A DNA stretch of 64,000 bases, taken from the NCBI GenBank assembly GCA_002733495.1, contig NVVV01000063.1, positions 62,001-126,000 of the forward strand. Reading direction: 5' to 3'. This DNA is from Robiginitomaculum sp. (GTDB lineage Bacteria; Pseudomonadota; Alphaproteobacteria; Caulobacterales; Maricaulaceae). Below are positions 40,050 through 48,814 of this stretch, one piece after another. Each line of letters starts with the position of its first letter. Position 1 is the stretch's first letter. Below the pieces are notes generated by a model, which was not told where the DNA came from, did no database searches, and saw nothing but the letters and a program-made list of their open reading frames with translations. A program made the position numbers and the translations under genes.

Positions 40050-40451
40050 ATGCACAACGTAAAAATATTCATCGCCACTAATGGCGAATGTCATGTGATC
40101 TGCCCTGAAAAATTTGGTGCTCTTAGCAAAAAGTGTGCCAAACAATTAGAATCTGCAGCCGCGTCAATTTCATTAGAGTCTTTCGGAAAAGATGGACAAC
40201 GAAATTCTTTCTTCTCGGAACACAAGGGACAGATTGTCCAGTGTATCACAGAATCCGTTCCACGCTCCGCTTACCCAGGCCGTGATAACAATTACGTTCG
40301 ATGGGCAACATATCGAAAATTAGAAACACTTGGTTACACCGAATATAAGGCGGATCAAGCGCGTTTCGATAAAGCCGTGGCAATGCGCATGGACACGCCT
40401 GTTAGCGTGAAGATGATCACCCTTGGAACATCTGTTATGGAGAAAGTGTAA
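40050..40451 (+). CDS. Hypothetical protein
   Basis: RBS gagg; complete ORF. Confidence 0.5.
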   Translation: MHNVKIFIATNGECHVICPEKFGALSKKCAKQLESAAASISLESFGKDGQRNSFFSEHKGQIVQCITESVPRSAYPGRDNNYVRWATYRKLETLGYTEYKADQARFDKAVAMRMDTPVSVKMITLGTSVMEKV

Positions 40452-40969
40452 TGAATACTAATCGTATCAGTGACGTTTCGGCTGTCGTAAATATAATGAG
40501 CATGGCAGAATTGGAGGCAGTCAATATGCTATTGACCACTCGTATAGAAGAAGTGGTAAAAACTAATTTATCCAATGCCAAAGCTTATATTGTCAGTGTT
40601 GATGAAAGTTTGAAAATAGATATTCAATCACTTAAAACGGCAGCCGAACAATCTAAACGGCGGATCGCTAAAGAGTGTGGATATGATCTCTCAGAAATTT
40701 GCATCTTGGCCGAGAAATTCGACCTGTTCTATCGCAACAAAGATCATATGAAATTAGTGAACGATGCTTTGGCACTTAGGCCTTGCAATGGTAATCCTGC
40801 CCATGATGAATTTATCACTATAGGTCCTGATCACGAGTTGGCTGGAACCACACCTAGATTTGCATCGCGTTTGCGGCAGTTTGCTACCCGAGTAAATTAT
40901 AAGTTGTCCGATAAAGGATATACTGCAAGGCTCGGTGCATCATACGGAAAACTTTATCGTAAGGTGTAA
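40451..40969 (+). CDS. Hypothetical protein
   Basis: Complete ORF. Confidence 0.5.
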   Translation: MNTNRISDVSAVVNIMSMAELEAVNMLLTTRIEEVVKTNLSNAKAYIVSVDESLKIDIQSLKTAAEQSKRRIAKECGYDLSEICILAEKFDLFYRNKDHMKLVNDALALRPCNGNPAHDEFITIGPDHELAGTTPRFASRLRQFATRVNYKLSDKGYTARLGASYGKLYRKV

Positions 40970-40980
40970 TAAAAGTGGTT

Positions 40981-41009
40981 GACACCTGTTTACGTGGACG
41001 CTATGATGA
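40981..41009 (+). promoter_or_regulatory. Sigma70-type promoter
   Basis: TTGACA-17-TATGAT. Confidence 0.65.
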
Positions 41010-41033
41010 TCTTGTAACAAAGAAAGATATAAC

Positions 41034-41540
41034 ATGACTCATACAGTTCACGTTTTCAGTAACTCGAAAAAAGAAGTCTACATCGCCGTTCGGATGAACA
41101 GCGCATGGCAAAGTAACGTTATCGCGTCTCTAACGAAACACGCGATGAATTGTGATCTTGCCGTCTTCATGAAAGACTCGAACCTGAACGCTTTCATGTT
41201 AGAAAATCAAGACGATATCGCCTATGAAACTTATCCTTACATGGGAGTTGTTCATAAAGATCGGTCTCGGGTTGAAGAGATTGTCAAGTATATCGATATG
41301 GGTTATACCAAATTCGAGCGGGACGATTCCGAAGCAACGAAAATTGCCCAAAAACGGGTAAAGATCAATGACAAACCTGCCGCAACAAACTTCTCTCAAG
41401 TCTTGAAAATGATCACAGATAAAACATCTTGGTCAAAGTATTACGGCACAGAAACCTTAATGAAAGCCCGGGCATCACTGACGGTCAGCGAAATGATTTC
41501 AGCATTCCCTTGGCCTTTGAAGCGAGTTCATAATGACTAA
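41034..41540 (+). CDS. Hypothetical protein, possible distant paralogue of the 40050 ORF
   Basis: Shared N-terminal H-x-V-x-(I/V)-F pattern and GYT(E/K)(Y/F) block. Confidence 0.45.
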   Translation: MTHTVHVFSNSKKEVYIAVRMNSAWQSNVIASLTKHAMNCDLAVFMKDSNLNAFMLENQDDIAYETYPYMGVVHKDRSRVEEIVKYIDMGYTKFERDDSEATKIAQKRVKINDKPAATNFSQVLKMITDKTSWSKYYGTETLMKARASLTVSEMISAFPWPLKRVHND

Positions 41541-41943
41541 TTTTATCAAAACTCCAGACACCGCTGATCGTATAACTTCGCCTGAGATATATAAACTCGC
41601 AACTATAACGAATAGTTTGCCGTATCTCGTGTTCGAACGCGATAGTATGGCAAGTGTACGGCACGTCCACATGCGAGGCAATTGCCCTGGAACATACGGA
41701 AACACCGCTGTGTCTGATGCAAAGAGTAATTGGCCAAAAACAAAATATGGCGAGCATGATGGAAACAAGAATTCTTGTGCCGCGCATCGAAAACTTAAAA
41801 CCGCACGAGACGAGTTAAAGTCCTTCACCGAATCGAAATTCAAAAAGGATGATCCATATAAAATTGGTGTTAAATTACAAATAGCAGAACGGAAAGCTGA
41901 TATTGAGGTCGATAAATTACGAAAGGAATTCGCGATTGTTTGA
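41533..41943 (+). CDS. Hypothetical protein
   Basis: Complete ORF. Confidence 0.45.
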   Translation: MTNFIKTPDTADRITSPEIYKLATITNSLPYLVFERDSMASVRHVHMRGNCPGTYGNTAVSDAKSNWPKTKYGEHDGNKNSCAAHRKLKTARDELKSFTESKFKKDDPYKIGVKLQIAERKADIEVDKLRKEFAIV

Positions 41944-41953
41944 TGAGGATGTA

Positions 41954-42349
41954 ATGGATGAAATCATTGCGACCAGCACAGATATAGAAACACAAGTGGA
42001 CTGTATTCTCATTGGTCATAATTGGAAAATAGTTGCCGCGAACAGACACACTTTTGGTATCGAGATCACAGAGGAAAATAGCAAGCGGCCTGTCAAATAT
42101 GATTATATAGAACATGCGGAACGAAATGCGATATTCCGCGCCGCCCGACTCGGCCATAGGACTCTAGGCGCGACAATGATTATGAAAAAGTTTCCTTGTG
42201 TGGAATGTGCTAGGGCCATTGTCCAGTCTGGAATAGGAACACTGTGTCACGGATCGACAAAAGGTTTTTCTGAGGAGCGATATAGATTTGAAAAATCGCG
42301 CGAGATATTGAATGCAGGTGATGTAGTGTTAATTGAAAGCGAGTCTTGA
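41954..42349 (+). CDS. Deoxycytidylate deaminase-like protein
   Basis: HAERNAIFRAA and FPCVECARAIVQSGI zinc deaminase motifs. Confidence 0.9.
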   Translation: MDEIIATSTDIETQVDCILIGHNWKIVAANRHTFGIEITEENSKRPVKYDYIEHAERNAIFRAARLGHRTLGATMIMKKFPCVECARAIVQSGIGTLCHGSTKGFSEERYRFEKSREILNAGDVVLIESES

Positions 42350-42481
42350 TTATCATTGAAAAATGTGTTCTCGGTATATGGTCAGATCATTTTACTGTTA
42401 CAGCACACACAAACCTTACTGTGGATTTTGTGGTGGAATGCCTGAATAAAAATAGTATATGGACATACAGAATTAAAACTT

Positions 42482-42510
42482 GACATGATCTATCCAATTC
42501 GCTATTATAA
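42482..42510 (+). promoter_or_regulatory. Sigma70-type promoter
   Basis: TTGACA-17-TATTAT. Confidence 0.7.
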
Positions 42511-42534
42511 ATTGAAAGTAACGGAGATAGTTCA

Positions 42535-42885
42535 ATGACTACAATAACAGAAGCGGTTGCCGATTATATTGAAGAAATTTGTGCCGATTACCGTGACTGG
42601 CACCGAAATCCCGCCTGCGCACAATTGAGTGAAACCCAGATCGCTCGCCGCACAGCCATGATTGAAGATTTTGAAAATACAATTAAGTATAATGTAGGCA
42701 AAAAGTATATTAAAGTCGTTCGCGAACGCGGTGGAGTACACTCATTCATCGTCGCTGTAACTAATGACGCGAAGTTCCAATACGGTGATATCTTGAAGCC
42801 TGCTGGCTACAATTCTCCCACACGCAACTTTTCGCGGGGCAATATTTTCGGTGAATATGAAACTCACTGGACTGGCGCTGTATAA
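42535..42885 (+). CDS. Hypothetical protein
   Basis: RBS ggagat; complete ORF. Confidence 0.5.
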   Translation: MTTITEAVADYIEEICADYRDWHRNPACAQLSETQIARRTAMIEDFENTIKYNVGKKYIKVVRERGGVHSFIVAVTNDAKFQYGDILKPAGYNSPTRNFSRGNIFGEYETHWTGAV

Positions 42886-42896
42886 ATATAACATAA

Positions 42897-42968
42897 GTGT
42901 CCTTAGTTCAGCGGAAGAACAGATGTCTTCTAAACATCAGGTCCGGGGTTCGAATCCCCGAGGGCACA
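42897..42968 (+). tRNA. tRNA-Arg(TCT)
   Basis: GTGTCCT/AGGGCAC acceptor, GATGT-CTTCTAA-ACATC anticodon arm, canonical T-arm. Confidence 0.93.
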
Positions 42969-42996
42969 CTAGATTTAAGTTTGTATAAATACGTGT

Positions 42997-43593
42997 ATGC
43001 ATTACACAGTTTATCAAATTATGAATATCAGTAATAGTAAGATTTATATTGGATATCACCAAACGGAAAATCCCATGGATAATTATATGGGCTCTGGAAA
43101 ATATCTAGGTCATGCCAAAGCGAAATACGGTATGGAGAATTTCACTAAGAAAATTCTGTTTGATTTTGATAATCGCGAGGAAATGATATCCAAAGAAAAG
43201 GAACTCGTTAATGAGAATTTCATAGCGAGATCGGATGTTTATAATTTAGTCAAAGGCGGCAAAGGCGGCTTTACGACTGCCGCATGTGTCAAAGGTGGCA
43301 AAATCTCTGGAAATATACATAAGGTTAGAATTGAAACTGATAAGAAGTATCGGGTAAAACATATGGTAGCATGTGCGAAAAACATATATTCTATGGCTTT
43401 TCTGGGCAGAAATCATACAGACGAATCTCTATCTAAAATGTCGGGTCCAAGATTAGCCTCTAAAGGCAAAAATAACTCACAGTTTGGTTCAATGTGGATA
43501 ACAAATGGATCAGAGAATAAAAAGATAAAACGAGTTGACTCTATCCCAGAAGGATTCTATAAAGGTCGTAAGATTATAAAAGAAGAAATATGA
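42997..43593 (+). CDS. GIY-YIG homing endonuclease
   Basis: YTVYQIMNISNSKIYIGYHQT; NHTDESLSKMSG NUMOD3-like; C-tail KIKRVDSIPEGFYKGRK. Confidence 0.85.
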   Translation: MHYTVYQIMNISNSKIYIGYHQTENPMDNYMGSGKYLGHAKAKYGMENFTKKILFDFDNREEMISKEKELVNENFIARSDVYNLVKGGKGGFTTAACVKGGKISGNIHKVRIETDKKYRVKHMVACAKNIYSMAFLGRNHTDESLSKMSGPRLASKGKNNSQFGSMWITNGSENKKIKRVDSIPEGFYKGRKIIKEEI

Positions 43594-43781
43594 TGAATAC
43601 GCTTTTAGCAGAGAATTTAGGACTAGAAAGTTTAGTGTGGTTTCCTTGGTTGGGATTTTTCATTGCACTGTTTAATCCATTCAAAAATCTAGGCACAGTA
43701 CATCGTTCTGTTCAAGGTATAATTTGTTTGCCTTGGGCTCTAATTAACACGATGGCATACGGTGTTATGGTACTAGGATAA
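43590..43781 (+). CDS. Small membrane protein
   Basis: Hydrophobic ORF between endonuclease and tRNA-Leu. Confidence 0.45.
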   Translation: MMNTLLAENLGLESLVWFPWLGFFIALFNPFKNLGTVHRSVQGIICLPWALINTMAYGVMVLG

Positions 43782-43785
43782 ATAT

Positions 43786-43874
43786 GCGGGTGTGGCACAG
43801 AGGCGAACCGCGTCGGGTTTAAATTCCGATATAGATTAACGATCACATCATGGGTTCGATTCCCATCATCCGTA
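43786..43874 (+). tRNA. tRNA-Leu(TAA)
   Basis: GCGGGTG/CATCCGT acceptor, TCGGG-TTTAAAT-TCCGA, long variable arm, canonical T-arm. Confidence 0.9.
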
Positions 43875-43883
43875 CAAGATAAT

Positions 43884-43912
43884 GGTTGACACCATAGGCC
43901 ATGCACGTTATG
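43884..43912 (+). promoter_or_regulatory. Sigma70-type promoter
   Basis: TTGACA-17-TATGTT. Confidence 0.6.
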
Positions 43913-43940
43913 TTTAATCATAACTTAGAGAAAGCGAACC

Positions 43941-44192
43941 ATGAACCTTATAAAACTAATTGCGCCGCAACAAACAGAAGATACACAAAAACTTTTGCGA
44001 GTTATCGCTAACATTCTTGAAGTGTATGCGCCGAACGCAAAAACTACTTGTGATGATCAATTGAATATAACAATTAATCTTCCAATATATGCTGATCGTT
44101 CTGAAGTTATGTTAGAATTGATGTTCTCACATATATATAAATATTATCTAGAAGACATGTTCGCCGATGAATTTACTGTAAAATTTAGCTGA
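43941..44192 (+). CDS. Hypothetical protein
   Basis: Complete ORF. Confidence 0.45.
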   Translation: MNLIKLIAPQQTEDTQKLLRVIANILEVYAPNAKTTCDDQLNITINLPIYADRSEVMLELMFSHIYKYYLEDMFADEFTVKFS

Positions 44193-44199
44193 ATATAAA

Positions 44200-44270
44200 A
44201 ATCGTGTGAGAGTGAATTTCACACGATTGACCACACAACCGCAAGGGATGGCAAATGGGGAGCCTCCCAA
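44200..44270 (+). ncRNA. Structured leader/hairpin element upstream of tRNA-Met
   Basis: Perfect 10-bp stem AATCGTGTGA/TCACACGATT followed by GGGGAgccTCCC. Confidence 0.35.
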
Positions 44271-44276
44271 TATAAT

Positions 44277-44352
44277 GGAAGCATGGTGTAAAGGTGGCAC
44301 AACACGCTCATAACGTGTCAGGAGATGGGTTCAAATCCCTCTGTTTCTACCA
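44277..44352 (+). tRNA. tRNA with CAT anticodon (Met or Ile2)
   Basis: GGAAGCA/TGTTTCT-A-CCA, ACACG-CTCATAA-CGTGT. Confidence 0.9.
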
Positions 44353-44812
44353 ACCAAATAGAACCTTTGGTTCTATTTTCACTTATCGTGAGATACTGAA
44401 GATTATTTTCGTGGTGTAGACCGCCTTTTGCCAATGGTCTAATGTGATCCACCTCATATCCTTCAGGCCTATTTTTATAAAATTCGCGAACTATTTTTGC
44501 ATTAGCATTTGGATGAAGTTGACGTAGTTTCTTGGCTCTATATCGTGCCTGTCGCGCAGCATTAGTTGCTTTAAGTTCTTCCACAGTTTTCAAAATTCTT
44601 TTTGGCTTAGGAGGTTTAGTGTGAAACATAGAGTTGCATTTATGTGAACAGAAACTTTTATTGGTGGTGTGGACATGACATTGCTTACAATGTATTATTA
44701 CGGGAGAGGTGCCGTGTCTACATCTCCCAACGTTCGCTGCCGTGACAGAACATGATCTGGAACAGAACTTTGGATTAGTCGTTTCTGAATTACATTGTTT
44801 GCATATATTCAT
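44318..44812 (-). CDS. HNH homing endonuclease
   Basis: EGYEVDHIRPLAKGGLHHENNLQYLT; N-terminal CxxC clusters; last residues GFEPIS are tRNA antisense. Confidence 0.85.
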   Translation of the reverse strand: MNICKQCNSETTNPKFCSRSCSVTAANVGRCRHGTSPVIIHCKQCHVHTTNKSFCSHKCNSMFHTKPPKPKRILKTVEELKATNAARQARYRAKKLRQLHPNANAKIVREFYKNRPEGYEVDHIRPLAKGGLHHENNLQYLTISENRTKGSIWLVETEGFEPIS

Positions 44813-44942
44813 AATATTATTTATACGTTACGCTATTTATAGATAACTAAAGACTTCAATTATAAAAAGGAGAAATAATGCCTTTAACTTCAGATATGGT
44901 ACAGACAAGTTGGTTGGAATATCCAAAGTGCGAATCTTACTT

Positions 44943-44971
44943 GACATTTTCTAGCCCTTAGTTTAATATGA
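44943..44971 (+). promoter_or_regulatory. Sigma70-type promoter
   Basis: TTGACA-17-TAATAT. Confidence 0.65.
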
Positions 44972-44997
44972 AGATAGACAATAAGGGAAATTGTAAA

Positions 44998-45213
44998 ATG
45001 ACCACTAAAGTAGAACAAGAACTTGAAAAACTTTACGGCATTGATCTTGCCATTGCTGTTCTAGAATACTTCGGCGAAAGCGTAATTCACCTTGTAGGAT
45101 TCGACGTGAAACAAGTCGTCGTTGGTTGTAAGTCGGAGAACGTGGCGTTTGATCTAAAATCCACTAAAATCGTGGAGAAGTGTGTCAAAGTCGCCCGCAA
45201 AAAGATCAAATAA
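44998..45213 (+). CDS. Small protein with LEKLYGID motif
   Basis: MTTKVEQELEKLYGIDLAIAVLEYFGESV; start chosen downstream of promoter -10. Confidence 0.55.
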   Translation: MTTKVEQELEKLYGIDLAIAVLEYFGESVIHLVGFDVKQVVVGCKSENVAFDLKSTKIVEKCVKVARKKIK

Positions 45214-45292
45214 AGTTATACATATTTAGATGTATAAATAATACTAATACAAGATAGACTTGTATTTGACATATCGCTAAAGGAGTTTTAGC

Positions 45293-46420
45293 ATGGAATA
45301 TAGTACACTCGCCTTCATTGGGCGATTTCAGCCATTCCACAACGGACATAAAGCCGTTGTAGATAGTGCGCTTTTAAAAGTAAACAAAGTCGCCATTGTA
45401 ATTGGTAGCCACGATAAGGCACCAGACACGCGCAATCCCCTAACAACACGAGAACGAATTGACTTGATCGCCGCCGTTTATCCAAACGAAGTGGCCAACG
45501 GCCGTATCAAATTCGTCCCACAAGTAGATCACACATATAATCTGGATCGTTGGATTGCAGGCGTGATCTCTGGTGTGGAGAGTGTCGCATATTCAGGTAA
45601 ATTTGAAGATGATCCCGTGATCGGCCTTATCGGACACTCGAAGGATGAAAGTAGCTTTTATCTTAAATGTTTTCCTCGTTGGAAAAGTGTTGAGGTACCT
45701 AACGTAAGCATTATTAATGCCACAGATATTCGCGAGCGGTTATATAATGATATCTCCGTCAAAGACTATATGCCAAAGGCGGCCCATAAGGCTTTGATGC
45801 AGGGTGATTCTAGACTCTTTGGTGATATGGCGGCAGAATTCCGATTTAATATGGCATACCAGAAACAATTCCGTATGCCTTCAGATGAAGAATTGTATGA
45901 ATGGTGTTGGGATCGTGGGATAGCACACGTTGAATCGTGTGATATTATGCCTATGCTGAAAGATTTTATGAAGGACTGGAAATCACCATACCTGCCGACC
46001 CACAAGACAGTTGATGCTGTAGTAGTTCAATCTGGTCACCTGCTACTGGTAAAGCGCGGCTCAGCACCTGGCAAAGGATTATGGGCACTACCTGGTGGAT
46101 TTTTGAACCAAGGAGAGACACTTCTTTCGGGCGCACTCCGCGAATTGAAAGAAGAAACTAAGATTGATGTGCCGATGAAAGTATTACGAGGATCATACAC
46201 CAAACAGCAAGAGTTTGATGATCCACACCGTTCACTTCGAGGCCGAACATTGACAACGGCATTCCTTTTTAATCTGACAAGTCAGGAACGTTTGCCTAAA
46301 ATTAAAGGTAGCGATGATGCCGTTAAGGCGAAATGGGTACCATTGGGCGAAGTGATGACCAAGCGAAATAAATTGTTCGAGGATCATTATGATATCATAG
46401 AAACAATGACTGCAATTTAA
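45293..46420 (+). CDS. Bifunctional NMN adenylyltransferase / Nudix hydrolase (NadM-Nudix)
   Basis: AFIGRFQPFHNGHKAVVDSAL nucleotidyltransferase; GGFLNQGETLLSGALRELKEETKI Nudix box. Confidence 0.93.
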   Translation: MEYSTLAFIGRFQPFHNGHKAVVDSALLKVNKVAIVIGSHDKAPDTRNPLTTRERIDLIAAVYPNEVANGRIKFVPQVDHTYNLDRWIAGVISGVESVAYSGKFEDDPVIGLIGHSKDESSFYLKCFPRWKSVEVPNVSIINATDIRERLYNDISVKDYMPKAAHKALMQGDSRLFGDMAAEFRFNMAYQKQFRMPSDEELYEWCWDRGIAHVESCDIMPMLKDFMKDWKSPYLPTHKTVDAVVVQSGHLLLVKRGSAPGKGLWALPGGFLNQGETLLSGALRELKEETKIDVPMKVLRGSYTKQQEFDDPHRSLRGRTLTTAFLFNLTSQERLPKIKGSDDAVKAKWVPLGEVMTKRNKLFEDHYDIIETMTAI

Positions 46421-46467
46421 GCAATTGGATAGACCGATTGTATTTTAACCGAGAGAGGAGCTTTCTC

Positions 46468-47877
46468 ATGACTACATATACATTAAAAGATTTCCCACTA
46501 ATCGAGCTTAATCCTATCCTAACTGTGGATAGCTATAAGACTTCCCACCCATTTCAATATCCCGACGGTTCTACAAATGTGTCATCATACATCGAATCGC
46601 GCGGCGGACCATTCAACGAAGCAGTGTTCTTTGGACTTCAGGCATTCATCATCAAGTATCTATTGAAACCCATCACAAAGGCCGAAGTCGATTTTGCCGC
46701 TGATGTATTTGAAGCACACGGAACACCATTTGATAAAGCTGGTTGGATGATTGTCGTCGATGATTGGGATGGGTTCTTGCCTATCGAGATTGAAGCTGTT
46801 CCAGAAGGAACAGTTATGCCGACACGTAACGCTCAGGTTCAGATTATTAACCTTGATGATAGACTTCCGTGGATGACTTCGGCAGTAGAAACGGCAGCCC
46901 TTCGTGCTGTTTGGTATGCATCAACGGTTGCCACATTATCTCGTGCAGCTAAACAGCACATTTATAAGGCATTAAAATTGACTTCCGATGATCCTGATGG
47001 ACAAATCGATTTCAAACTTCATGACTTCGGCGCCCGCGGTGCAACTTCATCAGAATCAGCAATGTTGGGAGGCATGGGACATCTTGTGAATTTCAAGGGC
47101 ACAGACACAGTTGAGGCTGTAATTGGAGCCCGTATGTTTTACGGTGAACATATGGCAGGTTTCTCTATCCCAGCAACCGAACATTCCACGATCACTTCTT
47201 GGGGACGTTCGGGTGAAGTGGATGCCTACCGAAATTTCTTGCTTAAAAATCCAACTGGATTAATAGCATGTGTGTCCGATAGTTATGATATGATGTATTG
47301 TGCGGAACATATTTGGGGCGGTACACTGAAAGAGATGGTAGAATCCCGTGACGGCACTCTTGTTGTTCGTCCAGATAGTGGCGATCCAATGGTAGTTCCT
47401 CTAGATGTCATTGAGGTGTTGATGACGAAATTTGGATATACTGTTAACTCGAAGGGTTTCAAAGTTCTTCCAGATTGTATTCGTGTCCTTCAGGGTGACG
47501 GTATGAATATCGATAGTATTCAAGTTCTTTTGACAAATGCAATAAAACGTGGAATTTCTATCGACAACTTTGCGATGGGTATGGGTGGTGGACTTCTACA
47601 AAAAGTTGATCGTGACACCATGAAATATGCCATGAAAGCTTCTGCTATCAAGATTGATGGTATTTGGAATGATGTATTCAAAGACCCAATTACGGACAAA
47701 GATAAGCGTTCAAAGAAAGGCCGCTTGTCTGTGATCAAAACGAATGGTAACTATGCGACTGTCCGTAAAGAGAGTGATGGAGGTCGCAACATCATGCGTC
47801 CAGTATTAAATGCAGGTAAATTGCTTGTATTTGATAACTTCGATATCATTCGCGAAAGGGCCGCAAAAAATAAATAA
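46468..47877 (+). CDS. nadV: Nicotinamide phosphoribosyltransferase (NAMPT/NadV)
   Basis: LTVDSYKTSHPFQYPDGS, HDFGARGATSSESAMLGGMGHL, RPDSGDP, GMGGGLLQKVDRDT. Confidence 0.95.
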   Translation: MTTYTLKDFPLIELNPILTVDSYKTSHPFQYPDGSTNVSSYIESRGGPFNEAVFFGLQAFIIKYLLKPITKAEVDFAADVFEAHGTPFDKAGWMIVVDDWDGFLPIEIEAVPEGTVMPTRNAQVQIINLDDRLPWMTSAVETAALRAVWYASTVATLSRAAKQHIYKALKLTSDDPDGQIDFKLHDFGARGATSSESAMLGGMGHLVNFKGTDTVEAVIGARMFYGEHMAGFSIPATEHSTITSWGRSGEVDAYRNFLLKNPTGLIACVSDSYDMMYCAEHIWGGTLKEMVESRDGTLVVRPDSGDPMVVPLDVIEVLMTKFGYTVNSKGFKVLPDCIRVLQGDGMNIDSIQVLLTNAIKRGISIDNFAMGMGGGLLQKVDRDTMKYAMKASAIKIDGIWNDVFKDPITDKDKRSKKGRLSVIKTNGNYATVRKESDGGRNIMRPVLNAGKLLVFDNFDIIRERAAKNK

Positions 47878-47894
47878 AATAAATAACAAAAGAC

Positions 47895-47925
47895 TTGACA
47901 TCGTAAGTTACATGGTGTATAAATA
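47895..47925 (+). promoter_or_regulatory. Hybrid early/late promoter of first tRNA operon
   Basis: TTGACA-17-TATAAATAG: sigma70 elements with late-type TATAAATA as -10. Confidence 0.6.
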
Positions 47926-48002
47926 GTCTTAATAAACATTTACAGAAAGCCTACCCAATGACAATGTGTTTCACCAAACATTTTACAGAGACGTATATTA
48001 AA

Positions 48003-48011
48003 CGCTCTTTC
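48003..48011 (+). promoter_or_regulatory. boxA-like antitermination motif (CGCTCTTTC)
   Basis: Resembles boxA core GCTCTTT; located downstream of promoter at 47895. Confidence 0.3.
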
Positions 48012-48061
48012 GAGGGGTACGGTGGATAGGAATTGTAAGTAATACATTTTTAAACACACGA

Positions 48062-48092
48062 GACCTTCAGAGAAATTTGAAGGTCTTTTTTT
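48062..48092 (+). terminator. Rho-independent terminator-like hairpin before first tRNA
   Basis: GACCTTCA-N8-TGAAGGTC-TTTTTTT. Confidence 0.85.
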
Positions 48093-48164
48093 GTGTCGTA
48101 GCTTAATCGGGAAAGCAGTCGGTTCATATCTGACAGAGAGTGGGATCGTAGCCCACCGACACAA
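48092..48164 (+). tRNA. tRNA with CAT anticodon
   Basis: TGTGTCG/CGACACA acceptor; GTCGG-TTCATAT-CTGAC; GTGGG-ATCGTAG-CCCAC. Confidence 0.82.
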
Positions 48165-48200
48165 CTAATATCAGGACGAAGCGATAGCATCAATCTCCAA

Positions 48201-48210
48201 CGCTCTTTGA
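48201..48210 (+). promoter_or_regulatory. boxA-like antitermination motif CGCTCTTTGA
   Basis: Matches bacterial boxA core; followed by conserved CTTAGGTGAATGCCGATGATAG shared with 57.7 kb. Confidence 0.5.
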
Positions 48211-48254
48211 AATTAATTAGTACCGACTTAGGTGAATGCCGATGATAGTCATAT

Positions 48255-48329
48255 GTCTGGGTAGCTCAGTGGTAGAGCGATGGGTTGAAGACCCATGCGC
48301 CGAGGGTTCGATCCCCTCCCTAGACACCA
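48255..48329 (+). tRNA. tRNA-Phe(GAA)
   Basis: GTCTGGG/CCTAGAC-A-CCA; ATGGG-TTGAAGA-CCCAT. Confidence 0.95.
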
Positions 48330-48390
48330 AAATAGGAATGTTGCTAATTCGTCAACTACGGAGGATGCATCATCTAAGGAGTGGTCAATA

Positions 48391-48440
48391 CAGACGGCTA
48401 GGGGCGAAAGCTTAAATTCCTAGTGAATAGTTGTCGTCTG
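48391..48440 (+). ncRNA. Nested hairpin element between tRNA-Phe and tRNA-Tyr
   Basis: CAGACG...CGTCTG enclosing CTAGG...CCTAG. Confidence 0.35.
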
Positions 48441-48510
48441 GGCCTTTAATTAACACCTATTACTATTGACAGTGTAATTTATGGTCGATAGAGTAAGCAG
48501 TATAAAGTAT

Positions 48511-48595
48511 GTGTCGTTAGCCAAGTGGCCGAGGCAGGGGATTGTAAATCCCTAGGGGAAACCCCACGGTGGTTCGAATCCATCACGGCATACCA
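48511..48595 (+). tRNA. tRNA-Tyr(GTA)
   Basis: GTGTCGT/ACGGCAT-A-CCA; GGGGA-TTGTAAA-TCCCT; class II variable arm. Confidence 0.94.
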
Positions 48596-48608
48596 AATAA
48601 AGGACAAG

Positions 48609-48767
48609 ATGATGAAAATCACTCAAATCAAATCAGGTCAACGTGATCCCTTTGTGATCGCAATGCGGATGCGTAAATCTGGCGCTCACGGCAAAACTGT
48701 GAAAGCTGATCGTCGTGCGTCTAAAATGAAGATGAAAAAGGATTTGAATAAGATGTTGACGACATAA
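48609..48767 (+). CDS. Small basic phage protein
   Basis: MMKITQIKSGQRDPFVIAMRMRKSGAHGKTVKADRRASKMKMKKDLNKMLTT; upstream part of the listed ORF lies in tRNA-Tyr. Confidence 0.55.
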   Translation: MMKITQIKSGQRDPFVIAMRMRKSGAHGKTVKADRRASKMKMKKDLNKMLTT

Positions 48768-48814
48768 AGAACTGTCGCTATAGTATAAGAGTAACAAAGA
48801 GTAGGATAACGACA

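Noticed and set aside
44878-44961. 27-aa ORF MPLTSDMVQTSWLEYPKCESYLTFSSP with good RBS
   Set aside because: Very short and overlaps a clear TTGACA promoter; insufficient support as a gene
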